This document shows positions 4,593 to 5,311 of a stretch of 5,311 bases of DNA, piece by piece; within the stretch, counting starts at the first letter, position 1, and each line of letters starts with the position of its first letter. Below the pieces are notes generated by a model. That model was not told the DNA's origin. It was given only the letters and a program-made list of their open reading frames with translations, and made no database searches. The stretch lies in NCBI GenBank assembly GCA_017614795.1, contig JAGABD010000074.1, forward strand, positions 1 to 5,311, in the 5' to 3' direction. Origin of the DNA: Bacteroidales bacterium. GTDB lineage: Bacteria > Bacteroidota > Bacteroidia > Bacteroidales > UBA932. The translations under genes and the position numbers were made by a program.

Positions 4593-5311
4593 ATGGAAAC
4601 AAAGTATGAATTTCTGAGCAAGTTCGCCATCGACCTTAACGAGGCGGCGGCGAAAGGCAAACTCGACCCGGTGATAGGCCGCGACGAGGAAATCCGCCGC
4701 GTGCTCCAGATTCTGAGCAGGCGTACGAAGAACAACCCCATCCTGGTAGGAGAACCGGGCGTGGGCAAGACAGCAATATCCGAAGGCATAGCAACCAAGA
4801 TAGTCAACGGCCAGGTGCCGGAGAACCTCAAGGACCGCAGGGTCTTCGCCCTCGATATGGGCGCCCTCATCGCGGGAGCGAAATACCAGGGCGAATTCGA
4901 GGAGAGGCTCAAGGGCGTGGTGAAGGAGGTCGTGGAATCCGAAGGGCAGATAATCCTGTTCATCGACGAGATCCACACCCTCGTGGGCGCGGGTCGCAGC
5001 AGCGGCGCCATGGACGCATCCAACATCCTGAAGCCGGCCCTTGCGCGAGGCGAACTCCGCACCATCGGCTCCACCACCCTCGACGAATACCAGAAGTATT
5101 TCGAGCAGGACAAGGCACTGGAACGCCGTTTCCAGAAGGTGATGGTGGACGAGCCTTCACCGGCCGAGAGCATCGCCATACTGCGAGGCCTCAAGGAGAA
5201 ATACGAAAACCACCACAAGGTGCGCATCGAGGATGACGCCCTCATCGCGGCAGTCAACCTCAGCCACCGCTACATCAACAACCGTTTCCTGCCGGACAAG
5301 GCCATCGACCT
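4593..5311 (+). CDS. clpB: ClpB-type disaggregase lacking the N-terminal domain (5' part; runs off right edge)
   Basis: ClpB is a cytoplasmic hexameric AAA+ chaperone that works with DnaK to pull apart protein aggregates. The visible 239 residues cover most of the first AAA+ module: [15 protein letters not shown] (23-37), Walker A GEPGVGKT (53-60), the pore-loop tyrosine in [12 protein letters not shown] (95-106), Walker B ILFIDE (121-126), the sensor stretch GSTTLDEY (159-166), the arginine region ALERRFQ (175-181) and LPDKAID at the edge. [19 protein letters not shown] and HHKVRI fit ClpB better than ClpC or ClpA. Normal ClpB has an extra domain of about 150 residues before this point. Here the ATG with its Shine-Dalgarno directly precedes the AAA+ module, and an in-frame TGA at 4575-4577 rules out a longer N-terminus. 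No Bacteroides-type promoter was found in the 105-bp gap, so expression may come by read-through or from a promoter I cannot recognise. The middle domain and second AAA+ module lie outside the window, so the ClpB rather than ClpC assignment rests on this half. Confidence 0.87.
   Translation, partial: METKYEFLSKFAIDLNEAAAKGKLDPVIGRDEEIRRVLQILSRRTKNNPILVGEPGVGKTAISEGIATKIVNGQVPENLKDRRVFALDMGALIAGAKYQGEFEERLKGVVKEVVESEGQIILFIDEIHTLVGAGRSSGAMDASNILKPALARGELRTIGSTTLDEYQKYFEQDKALERRFQKVMVDEPSPAESIAILRGLKEKYENHHKVRIEDDALIAAVNLSHRYINNRFLPDKAID

Noticed and set aside
4574..4609. Tiny 11-codon plus-strand ORF (ATG at 4574) overlapping the clpB start, a possible leader peptide.
   Set aside because: It has no ribosome binding site of its own, contains the clpB Shine-Dalgarno within it and ends just inside clpB; chance is the simpler explanation.
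4106..5257. Minus-strand open frame of 383 codons opposite secG and clpB.
   Set aside because: It spans two well-identified genes plus the terminator between them; its translation is rich in Ser, Arg and Pro and resembles no known family.

Overview
The window looks like chromosomal DNA of a GC-rich member of the Bacteroidales (Bacteroidota). Three things support this. The protein families are typical of the group: a Bacteroidota-style LptE lipoprotein, a short SecG with an acidic tail, an NtrC-type activator without a receiver domain, and an OmpA-like/TPR lipoprotein. Several intergenic sites match the Bacteroides-type promoter (-7 box TAnnTTTG, -33 box TTTG). Most genes also start without a Shine-Dalgarno sequence. 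No mobile elements, CRISPR arrays, tRNA or rRNA genes were seen.

Left part, minus strand. The first 20 codons of rpsL (ribosomal protein S12) run off the left edge. Upstream of it on the same strand lies a complete 553-residue lipoprotein gene (149-1810) with a central OmpA-like segment and C-terminal TPR-like helices. The 87 bp between them are crowded: a well-matched Bacteroides-type promoter for rpsL overlaps an intrinsic terminator for the lipoprotein gene.

Centre. From 1811 to 1897 lies a divergent promoter region. Two identical -7 boxes face away from each other, one for the lipoprotein gene and one for the rightward operon. The rightward one is so close to the ATG that the mRNA would be nearly leaderless.

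Right part, plus strand. A tight cluster runs sigma-54 activator (1898-3073), lptE (3070-3570), a conserved Bacteroidales TPR-like protein of unknown function (3564-4142) and secG (4146-4487). The genes overlap or are 3 nt apart, so they are probably one translationally coupled operon joining a regulator to outer-membrane (LPS transport) and inner-membrane (protein export) biogenesis. A strong hairpin terminator follows secG. The final gene, clpB (4593 to the right edge), has a consensus Shine-Dalgarno sequence and begins directly at the first AAA+ module, so the usual N-terminal domain is missing.

Most of this is ordinary housekeeping content. I do not see an undescribed system. The points most worth a second look are the N-domain-less ClpB with its strong ribosome binding site, the compact divergent promoter with a near-leaderless activator mRNA, the rpsL promoter embedded in a terminator, and the operon-encoded activator that lacks a sensory domain.
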